Positions 17,890 to 28,700 of a DNA stretch of 64,000 nt are shown here, one piece after another; the first letter of the stretch is position 1; every line of letters starts with the position of its first letter. The position numbers were made by a program, and so were the translations under genes. The notes under the pieces are model-generated. The model made no database searches. It saw only the letters and a program-made list of their open reading frames with translations, and was not told the DNA's origin. This stretch comes from Sphingobacterium spiritivorum (GTDB lineage Bacteria; Bacteroidota; Bacteroidia; Sphingobacteriales; Sphingobacteriaceae). The DNA is taken from the NCBI RefSeq assembly GCF_016725325.1, contig NZ_CP068083.1, positions 5,022,001 through 5,086,000 on the forward strand. The letters run 5' to 3'.

Positions 17890-18267
17890 ATGACAAAGAT
17901 CCGGAAAATGATAACAAAAAGAGGTGAAGAAATCACCATGAAATACTTTGATTTTTTAGATCATCATGTCGATGATGTCATCAGTGGACGTACAGACGAA
18001 TTTATGGAGCTCAATGAGATCGCAAGCGCATTAGCGGTATCACACAAGCACCTTACAGATACCATCCAGAAGGAAAAAGGAAATCACCCCTGTCATTTCT
18101 ATGATGAAAAGATCATCGAAAAAGCAAAGGCATTATTGACCGGAACCACACTCCCGATAGCACATATAGCAATGAAAATGACATACGATCCTTCCAATTT
18201 TTCTAAATTCTTCAAAAAATGGACGGGCATGACTCCCGGAGATTTCCGTAATTCAAGCACAAAGTAA
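17890..18267 (+). CDS. Short AraC-type DNA-binding protein
   Basis: 125 residues from the ATG at 17890. The frame stays open upstream to 17611, but that part is unlike a protein and overlaps the start of the opposite gene. It holds little more than an AraC/XylS HTH domain: LNEIASALAVSHKHLTDTIQ and the second helix set IAHIAMKMTYDPSNFSKFFKKWTGMTPGDFR. There is no ligand-binding domain. It lies 86 bases upstream of an SDR gene on the same strand and probably controls it. Confidence 0.75.
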   Translation: MTKIRKMITKRGEEITMKYFDFLDHHVDDVISGRTDEFMELNEIASALAVSHKHLTDTIQKEKGNHPCHFYDEKIIEKAKALLTGTTLPIAHIAMKMTYDPSNFSKFFKKWTGMTPGDFRNSSTK

Positions 18268-18353
18268 GTGTCAACCCAAAACTTCCGAAAAGTTCACCAT
18301 ATCACTCTGATTTTGATTGCAGAACTTTGCCATACAAACAAATTAAAAATCTT

Positions 18354-19109
18354 ATGGCAAGAAATGATTTAAAAGGAAAAGTAGTATTAATCGCAGGCGG
18401 AGGTAAAAACCTTGGGGGACTGTTGAGTAGGAATTTCGCTAGTCAGGGAGCAAAAATAGCCATCCACTTTAATAGCGAAAGCACAAAAGCGGAGGCAGAA
18501 AAAACCTTAGCTGATATTGAAAATGCCGGAGGAGAAGCATTTTTATTTCAGGCAGATCTGACACATGTAGAAAACATCAAAAAACTCTTTGAAGCAACTA
18601 TTTCAAAATTCGGGGGTATTGATATTGCTGTCAACACCATTGGAATGGTATTAAAAAAACCATTTCTGGAGACAACCGAAGAAGAATACGACACGATGTT
18701 TGATATCAATTCCAAAGTCGCCTATTTCTTTATACAGGAAGCAGGTAAAACATTAAACAATAATGGAAAGATATGTACAATAGTGACCTCTCTTCTGGCG
18801 GCCTATACAGGATTGTACTCCACATATGCGGGCGCTAAAGCACCTGTTGAACATTTTACAAGAATGGCTTCCAAGGAATTTGGAGAGCGTGGTATTTCTG
18901 TCACGGCAGTAGGTCCCGGTCCGATGGACACACCTTTCTTCTATGGTCAGGAATCTGCAGATGCCGTTACGTATCACAAATCTGCCTCTGCTCTTGGAGG
19001 ACTGACAGATATCAAAGACATTGCGCCACTGATCCAGTTTCTGGTTACAGAAGGCTGGTGGATCACAGGTCAGACCATTTTTGCAAATGGGGGTTATACC
19101 ACGCGTTAA
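18354..19109 (+). CDS. Classical SDR-family oxidoreductase
   Basis: 251 residues from the ATG at 18354; an in-frame codon at 18327 would add nine residues without family support. Nucleotide motif AGGGKNLGG (14-22), NTIG in place of NNAG, and an intact active site with Ser in VTSLLA and YAGAK (YxxxK). An NAD(P)-dependent alcohol/carbonyl oxidoreductase; substrate not deducible. The C-terminal WWITGQTIFANGGYTTR is typical of the family. Preceded by the short AraC-type regulator and followed by a terminator hairpin. Confidence 0.88.
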   Translation: MARNDLKGKVVLIAGGGKNLGGLLSRNFASQGAKIAIHFNSESTKAEAEKTLADIENAGGEAFLFQADLTHVENIKKLFEATISKFGGIDIAVNTIGMVLKKPFLETTEEEYDTMFDINSKVAYFFIQEAGKTLNNNGKICTIVTSLLAAYTGLYSTYAGAKAPVEHFTRMASKEFGERGISVTAVGPGPMDTPFFYGQESADAVTYHKSASALGGLTDIKDIAPLIQFLVTEGWWITGQTIFANGGYTTR

Positions 19110-19118
19110 GTACACAGG

Positions 19119-19163
19119 AAACCATAGACAGTAGCATAAGGCTATTTGTCTATGGTTTTTCAC
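19119..19163 (+). terminator. Intrinsic terminator after the SDR gene
   Basis: 12-bp stem AAACCATAGACA (19119-19130) / TGTCTATGGTTT (19147-19158) with further TAGC/GCTA pairing inside the loop and a T run at 19156-19160. Confidence 0.8.
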
Positions 19164-19282
19164 TTCGCCACACTAGCTCACTTATAACCTTACGGACTAT
19201 GGAATTTTAAAAAAGGGCGATATTTTAGTAAACTTTATCCATTGTCGGCTGTTTCTAATCTTACACATCAATTACCTTGACC

Positions 19283-19714
19283 ATGAGAAACAGAAAGACA
19301 TCGGCGATCCGACATGTTGCCCGTATTGCATTAGGACTATTTCTTTTATTTGCAGGTATCGGTCACCTGAGTTTTGCCCGACTGGAATTTCGGGCACAAG
19401 TGCCGCCATGGGTTCCGATGGATGTAGATATGGTTGTCATTCTGTCCGGAATTGCAGAGATTGGACTTGCCTTACTGATCCTTATCTGGGGACAGCGTAA
19501 AAACTGGATTCCCTGGTTTGTGGCTCTGTTCTTTATTGCTGTTTTTCCAGGTAATGTAGCACAATACACGGAACAAAGGGACGCTTTCGGACTAAATACA
19601 GACGGACTACGGCTTTTTCGGTTATTTATGCAACCCGTACTTATTATCTGGGCACTATGGAGTATGGATGCTTTTCAAAAAAGAAAACATAATTTACGAA
19701 GACAATACAAATAA
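19283..19714 (+). CDS. DoxX-like membrane protein
   Basis: 143 residues with four hydrophobic segments. The motif ALGLFLLFAGIGHLSFAR near the N-terminus and QVPPWVP are typical of DoxX/DoxD-like proteins, many of unknown function and some tied to redox or thiol stress. The ATG at 19283 is preferred to a TTG two codons earlier. It stands alone, 69 bases before the DinB-type gene on the same strand. Confidence 0.75.
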   Translation: MRNRKTSAIRHVARIALGLFLLFAGIGHLSFARLEFRAQVPPWVPMDVDMVVILSGIAEIGLALLILIWGQRKNWIPWFVALFFIAVFPGNVAQYTEQRDAFGLNTDGLRLFRLFMQPVLIIWALWSMDAFQKRKHNLRRQYK

Positions 19715-19783
19715 GAAACACAGGAGTTCGAATGCCTTAATGTGCAAAAATAATTACTAACTTATGGTATATTACAGATCAAT

Positions 19784-20302
19784 ATGAAAAAGGCAACAGA
19801 ACCTGAAGTGTGGATGCGGGGGCCGGTTGCCGGCGTACCGGGATTATTGCAACCAGTCGCACATGCACTTCTACAGGCACAGGAAGATATCACCAATGCT
19901 GTAAAAGGTATAGATCAGCATCATCTCTGGCAACGACCATCCGGAGCGGCTTCTATAGGATTTCACTTACAGCATATCCGCGGAGTTATAGACCGTATGT
20001 TTACATATGCTTTGGACCTCCCGCTTTCTGAACAGCAACTGAGCTACCTGTCGAAGGAGGGTCTGGTAGATCCGACTGTAACTGTAGAAAGCCTGTTACT
20101 TCAGCTGGAAACACAACTGCAAGCCGCTATTTCTCAATTGTGCAATACAGATACCAATCAGCTCACTGCGACCCGTTACCTGGGCCGTAAGCGTATACCT
20201 ACTACTTTAACAGGACTGCTTTTCCATGCAGCTGAACATACTCAACGGCATACCGGGCAACTACTCGTAACGGCAAGGATACTGACATGTCCGCCCTTTT
20301 AG
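19784..20302 (+). CDS. DinB-like metal-dependent protein
   Basis: 172 residues of the DinB/YfiT four-helix fold. Three histidines in the expected places are seen: FHLQHIRGVIDRM and FHAAEHTQRHTGQLL, the last giving the HxxxH-type metal ligands. Family members include thiol-S-transferases and uncharacterised stress proteins. No partner gene is evident; the next gene is convergent. Confidence 0.8.
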   Translation: MKKATEPEVWMRGPVAGVPGLLQPVAHALLQAQEDITNAVKGIDQHHLWQRPSGAASIGFHLQHIRGVIDRMFTYALDLPLSEQQLSYLSKEGLVDPTVTVESLLLQLETQLQAAISQLCNTDTNQLTATRYLGRKRIPTTLTGLLFHAAEHTQRHTGQLLVTARILTCPPF

Positions 20303-20374
20303 TTCAGTTCAAAAAGCACTCTGTGCAGAAGAAATATGTTTGCGCTGCATGTACAGCAATTTTAAATACAGTGA

Positions 20375-20878
20375 TCAGGATTGCTTATTGAACCTGACTT
20401 CTCCCTGATATTGTTTATCTACTAGAATCATGAGTACAGGGTGCACGGTATAAGACTGCTTACCTGCCTCTTTAACTGTATAATCCAGTACAATATGATC
20501 CCCAACCTGCTTCAATGTCGAAGCCGATATCGTGGTAGCGGTATCCGTTACAGTACCGATCACGGCTAACACATAGACCTTAGCGAAATCGATAGATGTA
20601 GGTGTTCCATCCTCTCCCATCACTGCTGCCATACCAAAAATACGGTCAAACTCTTCCTGTGAAGTGATTTTCAACTCTTCCGGTTTGCTGTTCGTATAGG
20701 TATTTTTAACAAAGTAATGTTCAGCTTCTGTAAACGGAATGTCCGCTATTTTTTCAGACAACACATTTTCGCTGGTATCTGCTGCATTTTTACTGCTGTT
20801 GTCCTGATTTGTATTTGATTGACATGAAACCGCCAGAAAACCGGCCGAAAGTGTGAACAAAAAGATTCTTTTAATCAT
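20375..20878 (-). CDS. Lipoprotein, PrcB-like fold possible
   Basis: 167 residues with a signal peptide and lipobox (AVSC, Cys19), then a Ser/Asn-rich linker. The body has TSQEEFDRIFG, DFAKVYVLAVIGT and HPVLMILVDK, an order that recalls the PrcB C-terminal-type domain; this match is by eye and weak. No enzyme motif is visible. Monocistronic, convergent with the DinB-like gene. Confidence 0.65.
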   Translation of the reverse strand: MIKRIFLFTLSAGFLAVSCQSNTNQDNSSKNAADTSENVLSEKIADIPFTEAEHYFVKNTYTNSKPEELKITSQEEFDRIFGMAAVMGEDGTPTSIDFAKVYVLAVIGTVTDTATTISASTLKQVGDHIVLDYTVKEAGKQSYTVHPVLMILVDKQYQGEVRFNKQS

Positions 20879-20984
20879 AATTATTTCTCATTAACAGGTA
20901 AATATCCGGTAGCATCTGCTACATTTTGAATCTAAAATAGGAATAAAAACCGGATAGACTGCGGTAAAAATCATTTCTGATTTC

Positions 20985-21734
20985 TTAAACAAGCTGAATT
21001 CCTGATCCTCTGAAATCATCCAGCCGTTTATCATCACTTGCGACATCCGTTATCAACATACCCACTTCCGACACATCACATACTTTAAAAGGATATGTAC
21101 TGTTCAGTTTATCAGTATGACTCACAACAATTTGTTGCAGAGAAGACTTCAACATTGCTTGTTTAACATCACCTTCTTCTTTTGTAGCTACCGTAATACC
21201 GTATTGATACTGAATAGCACAGGCACCCATCAGATAAAGATCAGCCACATAGGAACCGACTTCCTGACAGGTTAGCAGTCCGGTATTTGTTTGCGTCTCG
21301 CGATTGTATGTTCCGCCCAGTACTATAATTTCTACTCCTTTGTACATAGACAACACAGGAACTAACGCCTGATTATTAGTAATCACTCTGAAATTCGCAT
21401 GCACAGGCAAATGGGCAGCAATTTCACAGATAGTTGTACCTCCATCCATAAAAATCGTTTGTCCGGATTTGATAAACGGCTGTGTTTTCAATGCAATGAT
21501 CTCCTTTTCTGTAGTAAAATAAGACCTTCGGTCTTGAAAGTTAAGCGGATTTTTAGCTGGCAATATAGCTCCTCCCCGCACTTTTACCAGTAGTCCACGA
21601 TCGGACAGTATATCTATATCTCGTCTGATGGTATCTTCCGAAACTGACAGATCAGCAGAAAGCGGAGCATACCCCACTTTTCCGGAATCCCTCAGTACAG
21701 TCAGTATATGATCAAAACGTTCTTCTTTTAGCAT
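20985..21734 (-). CDS. DeoR/GlpR-family transcriptional regulator
   Basis: 249 residues: N-terminal HTH (LKEERFDHILTVL and the hallmark SVSEDTIRRDIDILSDRGLLVKVRGGA, cut here) and a C-terminal sugar-phosphate-sensing domain with IFMDGGTTICEIAAHLP and ITNNQALVPVL. Family members mostly repress sugar catabolism and respond to a phosphorylated sugar. It is 32 bases downstream of the VOC gene, and that pair is divergent from an MFS transporter gene, so it probably controls the divergon. Confidence 0.92.
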   Translation of the reverse strand: MLKEERFDHILTVLRDSGKVGYAPLSADLSVSEDTIRRDIDILSDRGLLVKVRGGAILPAKNPLNFQDRRSYFTTEKEIIALKTQPFIKSGQTIFMDGGTTICEIAAHLPVHANFRVITNNQALVPVLSMYKGVEIIVLGGTYNRETQTNTGLLTCQEVGSYVADLYLMGACAIQYQYGITVATKEEGDVKQAMLKSSLQQIVVSHTDKLNSTYPFKVCDVSEVGMLITDVASDDKRLDDFRGSGIQLV

Positions 21735-21766
21735 AATGTAAAAAATTACAGATTAAAAATTTCACT

Positions 21767-22156
21767 TCAGGCTGCGATAAGCTCCAGATGATTACCCTCC
21801 GGATCCAGTACCACACTCTCATAATATCCGTCTCCGGTAGTGCGAGGTTCACTATAAATCGTAAATCCGTCTCTGCGCAATCTTTCTGTCATGCTATCCA
21901 CATCTTCCTTACTTCCTACAGTAATCGCAAAATGTGTAAGCCCTTCGATAATCCCTCTGTATTGAGCAGGAAAGATATCCGGCCTGTTCATCAGTTCCAG
22001 ACGGGTACCACCTTCAGAAAATTGAAGAAAATACGCCATGTATTGCTTCTTCTCATTTATATATTTCTCTTCTGCCACAGCAGCAAAATATTCTATATAG
22101 AAGTTTTTCATTCTTTCCAGATCAGCTACCCACAGCGCCAGATGTTCTATTTTCAT
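21767..22156 (-). CDS. VOC-family (glyoxalase-like) protein
   Basis: 129 residues, one complete beta-alpha-beta-beta-beta module pair. It begins KIEHLALWVADLERMKNFY and ends VVLDPEGNHLELIAA; His5 and the terminal Glu are typical metal ligands, with GLTHFAITVG at the start of the second module. Small stand-alone VOC enzymes include isomerases, dioxygenases and glyoxalase I-like proteins. Co-transcribed with the DeoR gene and divergent from the MFS gene. Confidence 0.85.
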   Translation of the reverse strand: MKIEHLALWVADLERMKNFYIEYFAAVAEEKYINEKKQYMAYFLQFSEGGTRLELMNRPDIFPAQYRGIIEGLTHFAITVGSKEDVDSMTERLRRDGFTIYSEPRTTGDGYYESVVLDPEGNHLELIAA

Positions 22157-22196
22157 GGTAAATACCTATTATATTTTCAGACAACCTATTAATTAT

Positions 22197-22230
22197 TTTG
22201 CAATTTTATGAAAATTTGCATTTATTTGCA
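22197..22230. promoter_or_regulatory. Triple TTTGCA direct repeat, candidate DeoR operator
   Basis: TTTGCA occurs at 22197-22202, 22215-22220 and 22225-22230, with start spacings of 18 and 10 bases, the last being one helical turn. It lies in the 92-base gap between the divergent VOC and MFS genes. DeoR-type repressors often bind short direct repeats; the assignment is inference. Confidence 0.45.
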
Positions 22231-22248
22231 AAACAAAATTATCAAATA

Positions 22249-23430
22249 ATGGAATTGAAACTCAAAACAACACAGGCCATCACCGCAACCAAAGCTATTT
22301 TCTTAGTTTGTGGGCTGGCAATTTCCAGTTGGGCGCCCATGGTTCCTTATGCCAAAGACAGATTGGGAATCAATGATGCCGATCTGGGAATTTTACTTTT
22401 GCTTTTGGGTGCGGGAGCTATTGCGATGATGCCTGTTAGCGGAATATTATCTCACAAATATGGTACACGCCGGGTTATACTTGTAGCGGCACTGGCTACA
22501 GCTTTTATACTTCCCTTACTTCTGGTTATTAGCTCGACGATATGGATGGGCGTTACTTTATTTCTTTTCGGAGGAGCACTTGGCACCGTGGATGTAGCCA
22601 TGAATGCACATGGTGTACAGGTACAGAACAGTGCAGAAAAGCCAATTATGTCTTCCCTCCACGGACTTTTCAGTGTCGGTGGATTGTTGGGGTCTTTAGG
22701 GCTAGGCTTTCTGATTAAGATGGGGCTCCCTCCTGTCACTGCAATTGTTGCTATATGCCTTTTACTGATCGGTATTATATCCTGGAATTTCAGATTTTTA
22801 TTTGATATGCATACCGAAAAGGAATTGATTGCAAAATTTGCGACTGCACCTGACGAAGAAAAAAAGACAGGTATATCCTGGCTACAGGCGAGTATTCTGT
22901 TTTTAGGGCTGATGTGTTTTATTACTTTTCTTTCTGAGGGAGCGATGTTAGACTGGAGTGCCATATTTCTTCGGGAAAATAAAGGTGTAGCACCGGAGCT
23001 TGCAGGCATTGGTTACGCAGCGTTTTCTGTAGCTATGGCAACCATGCGTCTTTTAGGCGACCGTATTGTTACCCGATTAGACGGAAAGACTGTGGTTGTA
23101 GGCGGTTCAGTGATTGCTGCTGCAGGGATTTTCATTGCTGTAGCTACCTCCTGGCTTCCGCTTACATTATTCGGATTTATACTTTTGGGAATAGGAGCTG
23201 CGAATATTGTCCCTGTATTCTTTAGTGAAGGCGGACGTATCCGCAATGTCCCGGCCACGATTGCAATACCGGTTATCAGCACCATGGGATATGCCGGTCA
23301 GCTGGCTGGACCGGCTATGTTGGGTTATATCTCTTTCCGTTTTTCCATAGATACGGCCTTTTTGCTGATTGCCTCCCTGATGCTTCTCGTAGCACTGACA
23401 TACGGATTGCGAAAGACATCTAAAACCTGA
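22249..23430 (+). CDS. MFS transporter, fucose-permease-like
   Basis: 393 residues from the ATG at 22249 (an upstream in-frame start at 22198 would fall among the repeats). Twelve membrane segments; MFS motif A variant HKYGTRRVI after TM2 and, in the second half, GDRIVTRLDGKTVVVGG. The ISSWAPMVPYAKDRLGINDADLG start is typical of fucose permease-like/YfkF-type carriers. A sugar or small-molecule importer or exporter regulated by the neighbouring DeoR protein is likely. Ends 30 bases from a convergent sensor kinase gene. Confidence 0.88.
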   Translation: MELKLKTTQAITATKAIFLVCGLAISSWAPMVPYAKDRLGINDADLGILLLLLGAGAIAMMPVSGILSHKYGTRRVILVAALATAFILPLLLVISSTIWMGVTLFLFGGALGTVDVAMNAHGVQVQNSAEKPIMSSLHGLFSVGGLLGSLGLGFLIKMGLPPVTAIVAICLLLIGIISWNFRFLFDMHTEKELIAKFATAPDEEKKTGISWLQASILFLGLMCFITFLSEGAMLDWSAIFLRENKGVAPELAGIGYAAFSVAMATMRLLGDRIVTRLDGKTVVVGGSVIAAAGIFIAVATSWLPLTLFGFILLGIGAANIVPVFFSEGGRIRNVPATIAIPVISTMGYAGQLAGPAMLGYISFRFSIDTAFLLIASLMLLVALTYGLRKTSKT

Positions 23431-23460
23431 GGAATCCCTGTGTATCTGTAAATCTTCCGC

Positions 23461-25425
23461 TTATCTGAGATCTGTAAGAGGGATGTGAATATAAAATATA
23501 CTTCCGAAGCCCTCCTGACTGCGGACAGAAATAGACCAGCCCATCCGGGCAGCAAAGTCATCACATAACAAGAGTCCCAGACCCGTACCTTTTTCTTCCC
23601 AGGTGCCGGGATGGCTTTTTTTCGTGGAGATACTCTTCAGACTAAGCAGTTGTTCTTCGTTCATTCCGACTCCTTCATCTTTCACATAAATCTGTAGTTC
23701 TGTATCTGAGCGTTCGGCTCCGATAGTGATCGGACGACCTGTAAAACTAAATTTAATGGCATTACTGATCAGATTACGGATAATAAATTCAAAACGTTTT
23801 TTATCTCCCTGTACAATCAATGTGTCCGGTATATGATTGAGTACAGACAAGCTCTTCATGGTGATCCTTTCCTGAAAAACCAATTGACCGGATTGCACGA
23901 TTTCCCGGACTTCAAGAGGGACCAGCCGAAGCTCTTCACTGGACATTTGCCCTGCAGACCAGACTAACAATTCATCCAGCATTGTAGATGCAATATTTAC
24001 TTCATGCCCGATTTTGAGCAATGAACTTCGGATATCTTCTGGTGGAATCTCCGCTATCTTAGAAAAAGATAACAAGGATTGAAAAGTACTGATAGGTGCA
24101 CGCAAATCATGTGAAACCACCGAAAATATACGTGACCTGAACCGTTCAGCTGCTACCAATGATCGATGTTGCTCCTTAATCATCTCTGTCTGCTGCTGTA
24201 TTTCTTCATTTGCCTTAAGCAATCTTTCTCTCTCTTCATTTAACAAATGATTTTTCCGCCTTATCAACACAAACAGCATCGCCAGTATCAGTACGATAGC
24301 TCCTGTAGCCACCCACAGTATCTTGATCCGGTTGGCTTCCTGCTCTATACTTCGATTCTCCAGCAGCAGATTTTTATTCTCCAGATCTTTTTTCTCGCTT
24401 TCATATTTTTCACGAAGTTCTTCCCTCACTTTGAGGCGCTGCAGACCAGCCTCTTCTTCACTCACGCGCAGCAGACTATCTTTATCCGTTAACAAGACTG
24501 AAGTATCTTTCTCTTTTACAGCTTTCGCAATTTTCTCAAAATCAGTACTGAATTCATCATTCAGATAATCCAGTCCACTCTCCCGGATCAGTTTTTTAAT
24601 ACGGGCAACCTCCTGTGTAGCCTCATCAAACAAACCTTGCTTCACCAGAATATTAGCACGGTTAATACGTGCATACGAACCGGCCACCTTATCTTTTGTC
24701 TTATCTGTAAGTGCTACTGCGAGATCTGTGTATTTTTTACTGAGATCCAGCTTATCATCCTTCAGATAGACGTAACTCAATAAGATATATGTATTTGAAA
24801 GATCCTGATCAGGCACATTCTTCTTTGCAAATTGTATTGTTTTCAGGAGATACTGCACCGCCTGCTTAATCGTCTCAGGCTCCCCGTTATCCAAAGCATC
24901 CTGGCTGTAGATATTCGAAATATTATTATACAGATTCCCGATAGACTGATTATCATTAATCTGTTCGGCCAGTTTCAGGCTCTCCTGATAATAACGTAAA
25001 GCCTGCTTGGTATCCCGGCTTTTATTAAATACGTTTCCGATATTCATAAAAGCACGCACCATTCCCTTCTTATCTCCTTTTGCTTCCCGGAGTTTTAAAA
25101 CCTTAAAGTGAGTTTCAATACTCTTATCATACTCATTCAGTTTCAGATATATAACACCACTAAGGTTCAGAAAGTCGAGATCCAGATCTTTTAATTTCCG
25201 CTCTTTTGTAAGCTGCATACCATTATTTACCCATTCCTGAGCACGTTTGGCATCTTGAAGATATGTTGTAGAAGCCAGCTTGTAATAATAAACTGCCTTT
25301 AAAGAATCTGATGGTTCTTTATCAATCTTAGCCAGAATGCTGTCAGCTGCTGTTTGCTGTGCAAGTAAAGAACATGGAGTCAAAAACAGAACAAACCAGG
25401 ACAAAAAATAAAACAAAAGTTTCAT
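23461..25425 (-). CDS. TPR-containing sensor histidine kinase
   Basis: 654 residues: signal peptide (ending LLAQQ), TPR repeats over about residues 25-290 (for example MVRAFMNIGNVFNKSRDT, QALRYYQESLKLAEQINDN), a coiled coil, one membrane segment near 370-390 (IKILWVATGAIVLILAMLFV) and a cytoplasmic kinase. H-box SVVSHDLRAPIS is near residue 440, N-box NLISNAIKFSF near 545, G-boxes DEGVGM and GTGLGL follow. Periplasmic TPR sensors of this build are common in Bacteroidota. No response regulator gene is adjacent, so it is an orphan here. Confidence 0.92.
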   Translation of the reverse strand: MKLLFYFLSWFVLFLTPCSLLAQQTAADSILAKIDKEPSDSLKAVYYYKLASTTYLQDAKRAQEWVNNGMQLTKERKLKDLDLDFLNLSGVIYLKLNEYDKSIETHFKVLKLREAKGDKKGMVRAFMNIGNVFNKSRDTKQALRYYQESLKLAEQINDNQSIGNLYNNISNIYSQDALDNGEPETIKQAVQYLLKTIQFAKKNVPDQDLSNTYILLSYVYLKDDKLDLSKKYTDLAVALTDKTKDKVAGSYARINRANILVKQGLFDEATQEVARIKKLIRESGLDYLNDEFSTDFEKIAKAVKEKDTSVLLTDKDSLLRVSEEEAGLQRLKVREELREKYESEKKDLENKNLLLENRSIEQEANRIKILWVATGAIVLILAMLFVLIRRKNHLLNEERERLLKANEEIQQQTEMIKEQHRSLVAAERFRSRIFSVVSHDLRAPISTFQSLLSFSKIAEIPPEDIRSSLLKIGHEVNIASTMLDELLVWSAGQMSSEELRLVPLEVREIVQSGQLVFQERITMKSLSVLNHIPDTLIVQGDKKRFEFIIRNLISNAIKFSFTGRPITIGAERSDTELQIYVKDEGVGMNEEQLLSLKSISTKKSHPGTWEEKGTGLGLLLCDDFAARMGWSISVRSQEGFGSIFYIHIPLTDLR

Positions 25426-25715
25426 GAAGAAAGAATTGGACGCATAACAGACGTCAGTTTTTATAGGTAATAGGTAACAATGCAGTACAAATGTATAAAT
25501 ACGATTGGTAAAAAAGAAATTTCAATAAAAGGTATACAACAATGTTAGAAAAGCAGACTGCTATACCTCTGTTCGAGATTCGAAAGGCTTCATTTAAAGG
25601 TAAATCAACTCCAACATATACTGTCATAAAAATATTACCGTTACGAAAACGTTTAAGTGAACAACAGGGGTAAATGCTTACAGGATAAGTACAGGTTGAT
25701 TATATATATTTGAAA

Positions 25716-28700
25716 ATGACAACCAAAATCAACCTCTTCATTCTACTTTTTATTCTTTTTATAACAAATCCCTTACAGGCTCAGGAAAATGCTGTTTCCG
25801 GTTCGGATCAGCAGACTATCTCGCTAGCCGGTCAATGGGGTATCGCACTCGACATAAATGATGAGGGCATTCATAAAAAATGGTTTACAGGGACCTTACG
25901 CGATCAGATTACACTTCCCGGGACAACAGATATTGCCGGATACGGGATTCCGGATCAGTCTCCGTGGATCAATTACCTGCAACGAAAACATAAGTATATT
26001 GGTGTCACCTGGTATCAGAAAAAGATTGTAATACCGCAGCACTGGAACGCCTATCAGGTAGAATTGCTGTTAGAACGGGTCAAATGGCAAAGCCGGGTAT
26101 GGATAGACGGCAAAGAGGTCGGAGCTCCGCAGGATGGTCTTGTCACATCGCATATGCATACTCTCGGGCAATTATCTCCGGGAGAGCATATACTTACCGT
26201 ACGGGTGGATAATCGCATGATACACCCAATAGGTGACAAAGGCCATAATTATACAGAACAGACGGAAAGTATATGGAATGGTATCGTGGGCCAAATAGCA
26301 TTAGTGCGCAAAAACATAATCACGGCAAAAAGAATACGACTGTTTCCGGATTATAAGAAGAAAACAGTTACTGCAGAAATTGATCTGTATAACCCCACCG
26401 GAAAAGAGGCTGCTGCCGAGCTTTATCTCTCTTTACAGGACAAACAACACTTACGGATCGGACAAGTCAAACATAAACAGCAAATCGGAACAGACAGTCT
26501 TGCCCGCATAAAAATCACTATTCCGGTAGACAACATCGCTTTATGGAGTGAATTTCAACAACCGCTATATACCGCACAGGGGTACATAACTGTACATGGA
26601 CAGCAGGAGCAGATCGCCCCTGTTACGTTCTCCTTTCGTGATATCAATACCACGAGTCATAAGATACTGATCAATAATATACCTACATTCATCAGAGGAA
26701 ATCAGGAAGCATTAGGCTATCCGCCTACAGGTTACCCTCCTACAGATGTAGAAACCTGGCGTAAAATATTCAGTATATACAAACAATATAATCTCAACCA
26801 GGTAAGATTTCATTCAAGCTGTCCTCCTGAAGCAGCTTTTCAGGCTGCAGATGAACTGGGGATTTATATTATGGTGGAACTGGTGTGGATGACTTCCATC
26901 AATGCAAAACCCGATATTCGTCCTATCAGTGCCACGATGGGGGTACCTCAGGGATTAGGAAATAATGACCGCAGTATAGATGATTTTGTGTACAGAGAAA
27001 CCCGCAGATTGCTGGATCAGTACGGCAATCACCCATCCTTCTGCTTTTTTGCATTCGGTAATGAAATGGACAATCTGAACAAAGAAAAAATTGACAGATG
27101 GGTAGAAGAATTTAAAACGGATGATCCCCGTCGTCTGTATGCCGGAACAACGGCCAGAATGATTTTGCCTCATGACGATTTTCAGGATTCTCATCTTGTA
27201 CCCGGAAAAGGTGCAGTAGTCAATAAGGCCGGAAACCCTTCCACCCTCACCAACTACGATTCAGCGTATTATCACAGTAAGGTTCCGGTCATTGCACATG
27301 AACTCGGCCAGTTTCCGGTTTACCCTGTCTGGTCCGAAATAAAAAAATATGACAGCACCGTATTCAGGTTTATAAATCTGGAACGCAGTCTGGCCCTGGC
27401 AAAAGAAAATCAGATCGATCATCAGGACGAAACCTTCAGAAAAGCTTCAGGCCACCTACAGCAGGTATTATATAAAGAAGAAATAGAAAGACAGTTTTCA
27501 TCCCGATACAGTGCCGGATTCAACCTGCTTCAGATGAATGATTATACCGGACAGGGAGAAGCCTTAGTCGGCTGGCTGGATGCCTTCTATGACAGCAAAG
27601 GAATCACGACTCCAGCCCTCTTTAGCCGCTTCTGCAATAGTGTAGTAGCGCTCGCAGCTTTTCCTAAAAGGGTCTTCACAAATACCGAACAACTTCCGGT
27701 AGAATTCAAAATTGCCAATTACAAAGGTTCCTCTTTACATACAGAATGGCATTGGCAACTGGGAAAAACCGGACAGCCTGCCATTCGTTCAGGTAAGATC
27801 AGAAAACAATCTGTATCTAACGGCACGGTAACTTCCGTTGGAAAAGCCGTAATAGATTTTCCAAAAATAAATACGGCAGAGGTATATACGTTGCGTCTTT
27901 ACAGCAAAGACAGCATCATACAAAACAGCTGGGACTTTTGGGTATATCCTGAAAGGGAAATTAACACTGTAGGTTCTGCAATCATAAGTACTTCTATAGA
28001 AGAGACACTTACTTTGGCAGAGAAAGGAAATAATGTACTTTTCCTCGCACATAAGGCCGGTTTTGCTTCTCAAAAGAATTTTTCGGCATTTGTACCTGTA
28101 TTCTGGTCCACTATATTTTTTCCGGGGGCCGGCACGCAAACATTAGGTGCATCTATAGCCAATACTCATCCGGCCATGGCACTTTTCCCTTCCGGTGAGG
28201 CGCTAGACTGGCAATGGCAGGACCTGTGTAACCATTCCCGAGGAACTGTTCTGGATGGAGAAGCCTTATCCATTTCTCCTATTGTACAACCGATAGATGA
28301 CTTCCATAACAATAAAAAACTGGCCGCTATCTATGAAATCAGGTATGGAAATGGCAGGATACTGATTTGTGGGTATGATCTTGAAAACGAGCTGGACAGA
28401 CGCCCTGCTGCACGTCAGCTAAGATCGAGTCTGCTCCACTATATGAATTCAGATAAATTCGACCCGCAACAAACATTAAGCAAGAGCTGGTTAATCCACA
28501 AATACACTCCGGTAGAAGAGAAACAGGAAGAGAAACCTGGTAAAACGGATGCTTCTTCTGAAATGATCGTAAAAATGCCTTCCGAAACCAGATTCAGAAA
28601 AATTTCAGCTCAGAAATACGAGATTATCAGCACCACGCTTGCATTGGGTACTATCCGCATAAAAGGTGCTGACACCACATACCCCTTCACCTATGAAGTA

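Noticed and set aside
19726-19733. GTTCGAAT, a tRNA T-loop-like sequence
   Set aside because: No acceptor stem, anticodon arm or D-arm can be formed around it within the 69-base gap.
25705-25712. TATATTTG as promoter of the GH2 gene
   Set aside because: It matches the -7 pattern but is only three bases before the ATG and has no -33 element at a usable distance.
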